A DNA stretch of 64,000 nucleotides from Bacteroidetes bacterium GWF2_43_63 (lineage in GTDB: Bacteria > Bacteroidota > Bacteroidia > Bacteroidales > DTU049): contig MEOQ01000040.1 of the NCBI GenBank assembly GCA_001769275.1, forward strand, positions 124,001 to 188,000. The letters are read 5' to 3'. A program made the translations under genes and the position numbers. Positions 35,462 to 43,755 of the stretch are shown here, in pieces; within the stretch, counting starts at the first letter, position 1; each line of letters starts with the position of its first letter. The notes under the pieces are model-generated. The model searched no databases. It saw only the letters and a list, made by a program, of their open reading frames with translations, and was not told the DNA's origin.

Positions 35462-36610
35462 TTAGTGAAGTCGAATAATTTTTTTTAACGCTTCGAGTGA
35501 ATACTTTACTTCTTCTTCTGTGGTAAAACATCCGAAGCTAAATCTCAATGTGCCCTGCGGAAAGGTGCCGATGGTTTGATGGGCCAGGGGAGAGCAGTGC
35601 AGCCCCGGGCGAACCATAATTCCATAGTTTTTATCAAGGGTAGCTGCAAGGTCTGCTGGAGTTATATTTTTGACATTCACCGAAACGAGCGGGAGCCTGT
35701 CCTCGTTGGCGGAAGGTCCGTAGATGGAAATTTTTTCAAAATTGCTGCATTCGCTTATAAAATAGCGGGTTAATTCCGAAAGCGATTTGCGAATATTGTT
35801 TATTCCTTTCTCCAGCACGTGCTGGATTCCCGCTTTCAGGCCAATAATGCCTACTGCATTCAGGGTGCCTGCTTCAAGTCGATCGGGGTAAAACAAAGGA
35901 TGCCCGGCTAACTCTGAGTTACTCCCTGTTCCTCCATGTATATGTGTCCGGACCGAAATTTCATCCCGAATACACAGACCACCGATACCGGTAGGACCAT
36001 AAAGTTTTTTGTGCCCAGTGAAAGCAAGCAGATCGATATGGTCTTCAACCATGTCAATTGGGACAAAGCCAGCCGACTGCGCTGCATCGACAAGAAACAG
36101 AATGTTTTTTTCGTGACAGATTTTTCCGACTTGAGCAATATTCTGTATAGTTCCGGAAACATTGGATCCGTGAATACAAATGACCATTCGTGTATTGCTG
36201 CGAATCAGCGACGTAAGGTGTTCAATATCAAGAAAACCACGTTCATTGCAACTGGCAATATCGAACGAAATGATTCCCTCGTCTTGAAGAAAGGTCACCG
36301 TGCGCAAAACAGCATTATGTTCCATATGACTGATGATCACATGATCGCCGGGGTTTAGAATCCCTTTGATGGCGAAATTCAAAGTATGCGTTGCGTTTGC
36401 AGAAAACATAACCCGTTCGGCAGCGGGGCAATTGAACAAACTGGCAATCAGTTCGCGAGTTTCAAATACTTCCTGAGCAGCTTTGGCTGCAAACTGATGC
36501 CCAGAACGGCCTGGACTGCCACCATATTCGGTAAGATATGCGGTCATCGCAGAAATTACTGTTGCCGGTTTTGGCCATGAAGTGGCAGAATTGTCGAGGT
36601 AAATTTTCAT
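35462..36610 (-). CDS. Cysteine desulfurase family (class V aminotransferase)
   Basis: A 382-residue PLP enzyme that would remove sulfur (or selenium) from cysteine. The ATG at 36610 starts MKIYLDNSATSWPKP, the usual opening. PLP Lys lies in FTGHKKLYGPTGIGGLC (about 200), the His/Asp cofactor positions in SHMEHNAVLR and LVDAAQSAG, and the active-site Cys in VRPGLHCSPLAHQTIG (about 345). It resembles the branch that includes EF2568 of Enterococcus, a gene found near selenium-dependent molybdenum hydroxylases; a role in supplying Se or S to the molybdenum hydroxylase at 20731-23280 is conceivable but the genes are 12 kb apart. Confidence 0.85.
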   Translation of the reverse strand: MKIYLDNSATSWPKPATVISAMTAYLTEYGGSPGRSGHQFAAKAAQEVFETRELIASLFNCPAAERVMFSANATHTLNFAIKGILNPGDHVIISHMEHNAVLRTVTFLQDEGIISFDIASCNERGFLDIEHLTSLIRSNTRMVICIHGSNVSGTIQNIAQVGKICHEKNILFLVDAAQSAGFVPIDMVEDHIDLLAFTGHKKLYGPTGIGGLCIRDEISVRTHIHGGTGSNSELAGHPLFYPDRLEAGTLNAVGIIGLKAGIQHVLEKGINNIRKSLSELTRYFISECSNFEKISIYGPSANEDRLPLVSVNVKNITPADLAATLDKNYGIMVRPGLHCSPLAHQTIGTFPQGTLRFSFGCFTTEEEVKYSLEALKKIIRLH

Positions 36611-36631
36611 TTGAAATATTTGAAGGTTGTA

Positions 36632-36639
36632 CAAATTTA
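36632..36639 (-). promoter_or_regulatory. Promoter -7 box of the cysteine desulfurase
   Basis: TAAATTTG on the minus strand, 21 bases before the ATG at 36610; it overlaps the longer alternative start, which is therefore unlikely. Confidence 0.45.
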
Positions 36640-36811
36640 ATAATTCTAAGTTGATGTATTAAAATGTTCCAAAAAGCCATGAAAACATGAAATATTAGGT
36701 TTTTAATTGATAAAAATCAGTAATATTTGATAGTTAATTTAGAATGTCTATAAATTACCTGAATTCCTGAAGAAAACGGGATTTACATTATATCATGTAC
36801 CCATTGTTTGC

Positions 36812-36819
36812 TAATTTTG
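36812..36819 (+). promoter_or_regulatory. Promoter -7 box of the hox operon
   Basis: TAATTTTG followed by G, 39 bases before the hoxF ATG. It lies within the longer frame from 36808, so that start is improbable. Confidence 0.4.
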
Positions 36820-36858
36820 GCAGTCCTTACACTAGAAAAAAGTCCTAATTCAAAACAT

Positions 36859-38652
36859 ATGAAAGAAAAAATCACCAGTATTATTGAGTCGTTTGGTAAC
36901 GATGCCGCACGGTTGATGGATATCCTTTCTGAAGTGCAGTCCGAGTTTGGCTGTGTTTCATGCGAGGCGGTGTCTGTTATTGCCGAAAAGCTTCAGATTT
37001 CTGAAGTTGATGTGGTACAGACCCGTTCATTCTATCACTTCTTTACTAAGGAGCCGGTAGGCAAATACGCCATCTACCTCAACAACGCCGTTGTTGCGTG
37101 CATGATGGGTATGGGAGAAATTGTAGACGAGTTTGAAAAACAGCTCGGAATTAAAATGGGTCAGCGCACAGCCGACAACATGGCCAGTATTCACTTTACT
37201 GCCTGTATCGGAATGAGTGATCAGGAACCTGCAGCCATCATCAACGACGTTGTGTTCACTTCGCTTACACGCGACAAAGTGAAAGCAATTGTTGCCGACA
37301 TGAAGGCCGGAAAAAGTGTTAAAGAAATGGTTACAGCATTTGGTGACGGCAACAATGCCCATCCGCTGGTTCACACCATGGTCAATAACAATATCAAAAA
37401 AGTTGGACCTGTTGTTCTCGAAGCTTATGAGTCAGGAGCTGGTCTGAATAAAGCTCTCAGCACAACTTCGCAAGCTGTTATCGGAGAAGTTCAGTCATCA
37501 GGTCTCCGCGGACGCGGTGGTGCTGGTTTCCCGACCGGAATGAAATGGATGTTCTGCGCAAAAGAAAGCGGTGACAAATATGTGCTTTGCAATGCTGATG
37601 AGGGGGAACCCGGTACATTCAAAGACCGCGTACTGCTCACCGAGCGCGCTGCCATGGTTTTCGAAGGCATGGCCATCGGTGGATTCGCCATTGGTGCTAA
37701 AGAAGGTATTCTTTATGTTCGTCGTGAGTATAAATATCTGAATGCAATTCTGGAAGACACGCTTAAAACAATGCGTGAAAAAAATCTTCTTGGTAAAAAT
37801 ATCCTTGGAAAAGGTTTTGATTTTGATATCAGGGTTCAGTTTGGAGCCGGCGCTTATGTGTGCGGTGAAGAATCAGCGCTGATTGAATCGGCTGAAGGAA
37901 AACGCGGCGAACCCCGCAACCGTCCTCCTTTCCCGGCTCAAAAAGGCTATAAAAACAGACCGTCAATCGTAAATAACGTTGAAACTTTCTGTGCTGTTTC
38001 AAGAATTCTTGATAAAGGTGGCGCATGGCACAAAGGCCTTGGCACCGATGAATCAGCTGGTGTGAAAGTTCTCAGCATTTCCGGTGACTGCAAGAACCCG
38101 GGCGTGTACGAAATCGAGTGGGGCATGACCATTCAGGAAATGCTTACAATGGTTGGTGCTACTGATGTTCAGGCAGTTCAGGTGGCTGGTCCTTCAGGCG
38201 TATGCCTCAATCCGGAACAGTTCGGACGCAAAATTGCGCTCGAAGATCTGGCAACCGGAGGTTCTATGATTGTGATCGGCAAAAACCGCGACCTGTTGAA
38301 AGACGTCGTACTGAATTTCATGGAATTCTTTGCTGACGAATCGTGTGGTTCCTGTGTTACCTGTCGTTCGTTCAATATGATTCTTCGCAACTCAATCAAG
38401 AAAGTGGTTGAAGGCAATGCAATCAAAAACGATGTTGAAGACATGGCAGCATGGAGCGAAATCATTCGCAAGACCACCCGTTGCGGTTTGGGTCAGACAT
38501 CAGCAAATCCGATTGTAACCACCATCAAAAACTTCAGACATCTGTATGATGCAAAAGTGAAAGATGTTGAGTTTGCAAGTATGTTCGACATGAGCAAATC
38601 AGTTGCTGAATCATGTGCAGTGGTTGGCCGCAAACCTGTTGTTCACGAATAA
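36859..38652 (+). CDS. hoxF: NAD-linked [NiFe] hydrogenase diaphorase subunit HoxF
   Basis: A 597-residue NuoE-NuoF fusion, the usual HoxF length (about 600). It carries FMN, passes electrons between NAD(H) and the iron-sulfur chain. Residues 1-150 are the NuoE-like thioredoxin fold, but only two of its four cluster Cys remain (VVAC and TACIGM; the others read LNN and MSDQ), so no [2Fe-2S] is expected there. The NuoF part has GLRGRGGAGFPTGMKW (about 213), NADEGEPGTFKDR, the FMN loop GAGAYVCGEESALIES (about 327), and a C-terminal 4Fe-4S site ESCGSCVTCRSF ... TTRCGLGQTSANP (about 490-540). First gene of hoxFUYH. Confidence 0.9.
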   Translation: MKEKITSIIESFGNDAARLMDILSEVQSEFGCVSCEAVSVIAEKLQISEVDVVQTRSFYHFFTKEPVGKYAIYLNNAVVACMMGMGEIVDEFEKQLGIKMGQRTADNMASIHFTACIGMSDQEPAAIINDVVFTSLTRDKVKAIVADMKAGKSVKEMVTAFGDGNNAHPLVHTMVNNNIKKVGPVVLEAYESGAGLNKALSTTSQAVIGEVQSSGLRGRGGAGFPTGMKWMFCAKESGDKYVLCNADEGEPGTFKDRVLLTERAAMVFEGMAIGGFAIGAKEGILYVRREYKYLNAILEDTLKTMREKNLLGKNILGKGFDFDIRVQFGAGAYVCGEESALIESAEGKRGEPRNRPPFPAQKGYKNRPSIVNNVETFCAVSRILDKGGAWHKGLGTDESAGVKVLSISGDCKNPGVYEIEWGMTIQEMLTMVGATDVQAVQVAGPSGVCLNPEQFGRKIALEDLATGGSMIVIGKNRDLLKDVVLNFMEFFADESCGSCVTCRSFNMILRNSIKKVVEGNAIKNDVEDMAAWSEIIRKTTRCGLGQTSANPIVTTIKNFRHLYDAKVKDVEFASMFDMSKSVAESCAVVGRKPVVHE

Positions 38653-38685
38653 TTCAATCAGTAAAAACAAAAAAGAAATAATAAT

Positions 38686-39390
38686 ATGAGTGAAACAGTA
38701 AAATTCACGATTGACGGCAAGGAATGCACCAGCCAGAAAGGCCAGTATCTTGTAGATGCAGCTGCTGACAACGGTGTTTACGTTCCTGTGCTTTGTCACA
38801 TGAGAGACGTTGTAGCTGCCGGTTCCTGCCGTATATGCACCGTAAAGGTGAATGGTCGTAACATGGCTGCCTGCACCACCCCAGTTGAAGAAGGTATGGC
38901 TGTTGAAAACAATTCGGCCGAACTCACCGATATTCGCAAAGCAATTGTTGAAATGCTTTTTGTTGAAGGAAACCATTTCTGTCCTGCATGCGAAAAGAGC
39001 GGTAACTGCGATCTTCAGGCATTGGGATACAAGTATCAGATGATGGTACCTCGTTTTCCTTACGCATTTGAGCGCAGAGACATTGAAGCCAGAGCCCCCA
39101 AAATTTATTTGGAGCGCAATCGCTGCATATTCTGCAAAAGATGTGTTCGCGTAATAAAAGATAATGATGGCAAGAGCATCTTTGCATTCAAAGGCAGAGG
39201 CCAGCACCTTGAAATCTCAATCGACCTTAAATTAGCCGCTAATATGACCGACGAAATGGCACAGAAAGCCATGGATATCTGCCCAGTTGGCTGTATTCTG
39301 AAAAAAGAAGTTGGATTCATCGATCCGATTGGCAAACGCAAGTATGACATGAATGTCATTGGATCTGATATTGAAAAAATCACCAAATAA
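38686..39390 (+). CDS. hoxU: [NiFe] hydrogenase diaphorase subunit HoxU
   Basis: A 234-residue NuoG N-terminal homologue that relays electrons between HoxF and HoxY. It has the [2Fe-2S] site CHMRDVVAAGSCRICTV ... CTTP (about 34-65), the His-Cys3 [4Fe-4S] motif HFCPACEKSGNC (about 97-110), and a further 4Fe-4S ferredoxin-like site CIFCKRCVRV with a closing CPVGC (about 146-202). Length matches HoxU. It is 33 bp after hoxF and 12 bp before hoxY. Confidence 0.92.
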   Translation: MSETVKFTIDGKECTSQKGQYLVDAAADNGVYVPVLCHMRDVVAAGSCRICTVKVNGRNMAACTTPVEEGMAVENNSAELTDIRKAIVEMLFVEGNHFCPACEKSGNCDLQALGYKYQMMVPRFPYAFERRDIEARAPKIYLERNRCIFCKRCVRVIKDNDGKSIFAFKGRGQHLEISIDLKLAANMTDEMAQKAMDICPVGCILKKEVGFIDPIGKRKYDMNVIGSDIEKITK

Positions 39391-39402
39391 GGAGGACTTA
39401 AA

Positions 39403-39951
39403 ATGAGTAAACCAATTGTAGCAACAACTTCCTTAGCCGGATGCTTCGGATGTCATATGTCATTACTCGATATAGATGACAGAATTCTGAAACTCATTGA
39501 ACTCGTTGAATTCAACAAGTCCCCCATTGATGATATCAAGACTTTCACCAAACAGTGTGATATCGGTATCATTGAAGGTGGCTGCTGCAACAGCGAAAAC
39601 GTTCATGTTCTGAAAGAATTCCGCAAAAATTGCAAAATTCTGATTTCACTGGGCGAATGTGCTATCATGGGCGGACTGCCTGCCATGCGCAACGGAATCC
39701 CTGTTAAAGAATGTCTGGATGAAGCGTATCTGGGTGGACCAACAGTAGGTCTGAACACCGAGAAGATCATGCCCAATGATGAAGAGCTTCCAATGATTCT
39801 TGACAAAGTATATCCTTGCCACGAAATCGTGAAGATCGATTATTATCTGCCGGGATGCGCACCACGCGCCGACCTTATCTGGGAAGCCGTAGCAGCACTT
39901 GTGACCGGAAACCCGATGAATCTCCCGTACGAAGTGGTGAAATTTGATTAA
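39403..39951 (+). CDS. hoxY: [NiFe] hydrogenase small subunit HoxY
   Basis: A 182-residue small subunit holding the proximal [4Fe-4S] cluster next to the NiFe site. Cluster ligands are visible in SLAGCFGCHMSLLD (about 13-18), EGGCCNSENV, LGECAIMGGLPAMRN (about 86) and YLPGCAPRADLIWE (about 150). It lacks a Tat signal and the distal-cluster extension of membrane hydrogenases, as expected for a soluble group 3 enzyme. A GGAGG-type purine stretch (AAGGAGGACTT) precedes the ATG, unusual in this window. Confidence 0.93.
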   Translation: MSKPIVATTSLAGCFGCHMSLLDIDDRILKLIELVEFNKSPIDDIKTFTKQCDIGIIEGGCCNSENVHVLKEFRKNCKILISLGECAIMGGLPAMRNGIPVKECLDEAYLGGPTVGLNTEKIMPNDEELPMILDKVYPCHEIVKIDYYLPGCAPRADLIWEAVAALVTGNPMNLPYEVVKFD

Positions 39952-39969
39952 TCAAAAAAGAAAAAGACA

Positions 39970-41424
39970 ATGGCACAAAAAGTAACAATAGAACCTGTAA
40001 CCCGCGTTGAAGGCCACGGAAAAGTGACCATTCAACTCGATGATAATATGAACGTAACCCAGTCGCGTCTTCATATTGTTGAATTCCGCGGATTTGAACG
40101 TTTCGTTCAGGGCCGCCCTTACTGGGAAGCTCCTGTTCTTGTTCAGCGCCTGTGCGGTATTTGCCCTGTAAGTCACCACCTCGCTGCTGCAAAAGCATTG
40201 GACGTGATTGTTGGCGCAGGAACCGGACTCGGACTGACTGCAACCGGAGAAAAAATGCGTCGTCTGATGCATTACGGACAGATGTTTCAGTCACATGCAC
40301 TGCATTTTTTCCACCTCTCATCACCTGATTTTCTGCTCGGATACGATGCAGATCCTGCAATCCGCAACGTAATCGGTGTAGCTCTCAATTTCCCGGATCT
40401 CGCTGTTCAGGGTGTGATGATGCGTAAATACGGTCAGGAAATAATCGAGCGCACAGCTGGAAAGAAAGTTCACGGTACCGGCGCTATCCCTGGTGGTATC
40501 AACAAATGTCTGAGTGCTGATGAAAAAGCATTTCTGATGAATGGATCAGACATTATGAACATCGAAAAGATGATTGCATGGGCCGATGGTGCACTGCAGT
40601 TCTTCAAGGATTATTACATGAAAAATAAAGCCATGATTGATGGCTTTGCGTATTTCCCCTCAAATCACTTGAGTCTTGTCCGCAAAGACGGAGCCCTCGA
40701 TCTCTATCACGGTGTTCTCCGTGCTGTTGATGCTGAAGGTAACAGAATTCTGGACGATGTTGACTATCAGGAATACAACAAATACATTGAGGAAGAAGTT
40801 CGCTCATGGAGCTATATGAAGTTCCCATACCTGAAACATTTGGGTAAGGAAAAAGGCTGGTATCGCGTAGGACCACTTGCTCGTCTGAACACCTGCGATT
40901 TCATTCCGACACCGATGGCACAGAAGGAATTCGAATTCTACAAATCACAGACAAACGGAAAACCCGACAATTATTGCATGCACATGCATTGGGCTCGTTT
41001 GATAGAATTGTTGCATTCTGCTGAAGTGATCAAGGATCTGCTCAATGATCCAGACATCTTGAAGAATGATAATCTGGTGACCAAAGGAACCAAGCTGAGC
41101 GAAGGCGTTGGTGTGATCGAAGCTCCACGCGGAACTTTATTCCATCATTACAGAATCAACGAGAACGACCAGATTACCATGGCCAACCTCATCGTATCTA
41201 CAACCAACAACAATGAGCCGATGAATCAGTCGGTGAATTTTGTTGCCAGAAGAATGATGACCGGCCAGAAGGAAATCACCGAGCCGATGAAGAACCAGGT
41301 TGAAATGGCTATCCGCGCTTATGACCCGTGTCTGAGCTGCGCTACCCATGCGCTTGGCCAGATGCCGCTCGATATCAAACTTGTTGACTCAAAAGGAGAT
41401 GTTTTGGATCATTACAAATCGTAA
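39970..41424 (+). CDS. hoxH: [NiFe] hydrogenase large subunit HoxH
   Basis: The 484-residue catalytic subunit of a group 3d-type bidirectional hydrogenase. The nickel ligands are two CxxC motifs: [11 protein letters not shown] (about 61-71) and [11 protein letters not shown] (Cys 454 and 457). After His 460 there are 24 residues ([12 protein letters not shown] ... HYKS), the C-terminal extension that the maturation protease removes once nickel is inserted. With HoxF, HoxU and HoxY it forms the soluble NAD-reducing enzyme that interconverts H2 and NADH. The operon ends at a strong terminator (41441-41474). Confidence 0.95.
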   Translation: MAQKVTIEPVTRVEGHGKVTIQLDDNMNVTQSRLHIVEFRGFERFVQGRPYWEAPVLVQRLCGICPVSHHLAAAKALDVIVGAGTGLGLTATGEKMRRLMHYGQMFQSHALHFFHLSSPDFLLGYDADPAIRNVIGVALNFPDLAVQGVMMRKYGQEIIERTAGKKVHGTGAIPGGINKCLSADEKAFLMNGSDIMNIEKMIAWADGALQFFKDYYMKNKAMIDGFAYFPSNHLSLVRKDGALDLYHGVLRAVDAEGNRILDDVDYQEYNKYIEEEVRSWSYMKFPYLKHLGKEKGWYRVGPLARLNTCDFIPTPMAQKEFEFYKSQTNGKPDNYCMHMHWARLIELLHSAEVIKDLLNDPDILKNDNLVTKGTKLSEGVGVIEAPRGTLFHHYRINENDQITMANLIVSTTNNNEPMNQSVNFVARRMMTGQKEITEPMKNQVEMAIRAYDPCLSCATHALGQMPLDIKLVDSKGDVLDHYKS

Positions 41425-41440
41425 TTCTCACCTATTCTAT

Positions 41441-41474
41441 AAAAAAGTCCGCCGGTTTCCGACGGACTTTTTTT
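41441..41474 (+). terminator. Terminator of hoxFUYH
   Basis: AAGTCCGCCGG, TTT loop, CCGACGGACTT (11-bp stem with one mismatch), then a T run. It separates the structural genes from hoxW. Confidence 0.88.
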
Positions 41475-41531
41475 GTGAGTTTTTCAACAGATTATTACCG
41501 ATCCAGAATAGATGAAAATAAATATTGTTCT

Positions 41532-41539
41532 TACCTTTG
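41532..41539 (+). promoter_or_regulatory. Promoter -7 box of hoxW
   Basis: TACCTTTG followed by C, 16 bases before the hoxW ATG, after the terminator. Confidence 0.5.
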
Positions 41540-41555
41540 CAGCAAACAGCACACA

Positions 41556-42014
41556 ATGAAAAAAACACTCATATACGGATACGGCAATGCAGGCCGCATG
41601 GACGATGGCATCGGCGAACGCTTTGTGGAAATGATGGACAAGTGGATTGAAGAAGAAAAAATCGAAAATATTTTTACCGATTGCAATTATCAGCTCAACA
41701 TCGAAGATGCAGCAACGGTTTCGGAATACGATGCCGTAGTTTTTGTTGATGCCAGCATTGTGGAGGACGTTGAAAATTTCCGTCTTGAAAAAGTCGAACC
41801 CAACGATGCGACTATCGAATTTACTATGCATGCGGTGTCCACTTCATATGTGATTGATCTGTGCAAAAAGATTTACAGCAAAACTCCCGAAGCATATGTG
41901 TTGCATGTGCGCGCATACGAATTTGATTTTAGCGAAGAAATGACTCCTAAAGCGGTGGAGAATATGCTTGACGCGTTTGCTTTTCTGAAAGAATTTTTAA
42001 AGAAACAGTCGTAG
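41556..42014 (+). CDS. hoxW: HoxH maturation endopeptidase
   Basis: A 152-residue HybD/HycI-type protease with the opening LIYGYGNAGRMDDGIGERFVE (the GxGN and Asp nickel-sensing residue), a second Asp in VFVDAS, and His in TMHAVSTSYV (about 92). It clips the C-terminal extension of HoxH after nickel insertion. I set the start at 41556 because the longer frame has no family sequence and would cross the promoter box. It follows its target operon but has its own promoter. Confidence 0.87.
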   Translation: MKKTLIYGYGNAGRMDDGIGERFVEMMDKWIEEEKIENIFTDCNYQLNIEDAATVSEYDAVVFVDASIVEDVENFRLEKVEPNDATIEFTMHAVSTSYVIDLCKKIYSKTPEAYVLHVRAYEFDFSEEMTPKAVENMLDAFAFLKEFLKKQS

Positions 42015-42156
42015 CATTTTCACTATTTTTATTTGATCTTCAAAATCCAGAATGAGAATTGAAAATTTTATTCAAACAGGTTTGAAGTTTTTAATTAATT
42101 CGTAAAAAGTAGATTCAGAGCTGATTTGAATATGATTTCGTTTTAAACTGAAATGA

Positions 42157-42230
42157 TTATAACTCGCCATAAGTGGGTAAAAAATAGTACTTCTGGCGAG
42201 TTATAAATGTATAATTGGCCATAAGTTGTA
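42157..42230. repeat. Left repeat cluster of the ATPase unit
   Basis: TTATAACTCGCCA at 42157-42169 pairs perfectly with TGGCGAGTTATAA at 42194-42206 (24-base loop). A third, imperfect direct copy (TATAATTGGCCATAAGTTGT) lies at 42210-42229, ending 8 bases before the -7 box. That position is where an operator would sit. Confidence 0.75.
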
Positions 42231-42237
42231 AATTTTG

Positions 42238-42245
42238 TATATTTG
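42238..42245 (+). promoter_or_regulatory. Promoter -7 box of the repeat-bounded ATPase
   Basis: TATATTTG, 22 bases before the ATG at 42268 and directly after the repeat cluster. Confidence 0.5.
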
Positions 42246-42267
42246 TGGCAGCTTATAATAATCAGTT

Positions 42268-43686
42268 ATGAGAGCAATTGTCGGCAGAGATTTTGAAAAA
42301 GAAGAACTTGAAAGCTTCTATAAATCCGAAGTATCGGAATTTGTGGCCGTGTATGGCCGTAGAAGAGTGGGAAAGACTTTTCTTATCCGCGAGCTGTTCA
42401 GAGACAGAATGGAATTTTATCTGACAGGGCTTGCCAATGGTGGTTTCAGCGAGCAGATGGTCAACTTCAATCTGGCTTTGCGTGAGGCAGGTTTGAAAGA
42501 TTTACCCTTGGCGAAAAACTGGATTTATGCATTTCAGCAATTGCGCACGCTGATTGAAAAATCAAGAAAGAAAAAGAAAGTGATTTTTCTGGATGAAATG
42601 CCCTGGCTCGATACGCCGAAATCGAAGTTCCTGAGCGCGCTGGAGCATTTCTGGAATTCATGGGCCTCGGGCAGAAATGATATTCTATTGATTGTTTGTG
42701 GTTCTTCCACTTCGTGGATTACAGATAAATTACTGAACAATAAAGGAGGTTTACACAATCGCATCACGCATCAATTGCGGCTGGAGCCGTTTACATTAAA
42801 GGAGTGCGCCGCATACGTCAAATCACTGAAATTCACCTGGAGCCAGCATCAGGTGGCTGAGTGCTATATGGCGCTTGGTGGTATTCCGTATTACTGGAGT
42901 TTGCTGAAAAAAGGGAGGAGTGTTGACCAGAACCTAGACCACTTGTTTTTTGGCGCCAATGCCCGTTTAAAAGACGAGTACAAAAACCTGTATGCTGCTT
43001 TGTTTAAAAACTCCGATCGGTACATGCAGGTTGTGGAGGCATTAAGCAAAAAGAGCTGTGGTTTGACCCGGCAGGAAATTGTTGAAAGCATTGAAGAAAG
43101 CAGTGGAGGAGGGTTAACCAAGATTCTGGATGATCTTGAAAACTGCGGCTTTATCCGTTCATTTCTGGCTTTTAACAAGAAAAGTCGTGACCGTATTTTT
43201 CAGCTTTCCGACTTTTACACCTTGTTTTATTTCAGGTTTGTGCGACGCTCAGGCAAGGATAAAAATTACTGGAAGAGCATGCTGGACACCACGCAGCATC
43301 GTGCCTGGGCGGGTTATGCCTTTGAACAACTTTGCACCATGCATGTTGATCAGATGAAAAACGCTCTCGGAATTGCCGGTGTATATTGCAATGTGTATTC
43401 CTGGCGCAGCCCTGCTGGCACTGATAAAGGTACTCAGATAGACCTTATTATTGAGCGGAACGATAATGTAATTAATTTGTGTGAGATGAAATTCTCCGTA
43501 AATCCTTTTGTTATTAATAAAAAATATGCGGATGAACTGAGAAATAAATTTGGTACATTCAGGAGTGTAACAAATACAAAAAAATCCGTATTCCTTACTT
43601 TTGTTTCATCGTCTGGATTGGCTCAGAATGCTCATTCCGGAATAATTCAATGCGAGATTGAATTAAAAGATCTGTTTGCTATGTAA
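42268..43686 (+). CDS. AAA ATPase with DUF234/PD-(D/E)xK-like C terminus
   Basis: A 472-residue protein. ATPase signatures: Walker A VYGRRRVGKTFLIREL (about 28-43), Walker B KKVIFLDEMPWLD (about 107-119) and a sensor-like IVCGSSTSW. A winged-helix region (KSCGLTRQEIVESIEESSGGGLTKILDDLENCGFI, about 265-300) leads to a C-terminal DUF234-type domain with a nuclease-like core QIDLIIERNDNVINLCEMKFS (D ... ExK, about 390-410). These ATPases are very widespread accessory genes in anaerobic bacteria and archaea; their role is unknown. Here the gene fills the whole interval between long inverted repeats, which suggests it travels or regulates itself as a unit. Confidence 0.85.
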   Translation: MRAIVGRDFEKEELESFYKSEVSEFVAVYGRRRVGKTFLIRELFRDRMEFYLTGLANGGFSEQMVNFNLALREAGLKDLPLAKNWIYAFQQLRTLIEKSRKKKKVIFLDEMPWLDTPKSKFLSALEHFWNSWASGRNDILLIVCGSSTSWITDKLLNNKGGLHNRITHQLRLEPFTLKECAAYVKSLKFTWSQHQVAECYMALGGIPYYWSLLKKGRSVDQNLDHLFFGANARLKDEYKNLYAALFKNSDRYMQVVEALSKKSCGLTRQEIVESIEESSGGGLTKILDDLENCGFIRSFLAFNKKSRDRIFQLSDFYTLFYFRFVRRSGKDKNYWKSMLDTTQHRAWAGYAFEQLCTMHVDQMKNALGIAGVYCNVYSWRSPAGTDKGTQIDLIIERNDNVINLCEMKFSVNPFVINKKYADELRNKFGTFRSVTNTKKSVFLTFVSSSGLAQNAHSGIIQCEIELKDLFAM

Positions 43687-43689
43687 AAG

Positions 43690-43739
43690 TTATAACTCGC
43701 CACAACTATGTATTTTAACCCACTTATGGCGAGTTATAA
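43690..43739. repeat. Right repeat cluster of the ATPase unit
   Basis: TTATAACTCGCCA at 43690-43702 and TGGCGAGTTATAA at 43727-43739 form a hairpin starting 4 bases after the ATPase stop. The hairpin could act as a transcription terminator for both the ATPase and the nik operon, which ends at 43756. Confidence 0.75.
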
Positions 43740-43755
43740 ATTCTGAAAATATTTT

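Larger units (their letters stand above)
42157..43739. mobile_element. AAA-ATPase unit bounded by 22-bp perfect inverted repeats
   Basis: The 22 bases at 42157-42178 are the exact reverse complement of 43718-43739. Each end also contains a nested inverted copy of the outer 13 bases TTATAACTCGCCA (42194-42206 and 43690-43702), so four copies frame a single ATPase gene. The unit is 1583 bp. I see no clear target-site duplication next to it. It could be a mobile cassette or a gene with elaborate operators and terminators. Confidence 0.55.

Noticed and set aside
42140-43755. Target-site duplication around the ATPase inverted repeats
   Set aside because: CTGAAA occurs near both ends but not directly abutting the repeats and the distances differ, so it is not a convincing duplication.
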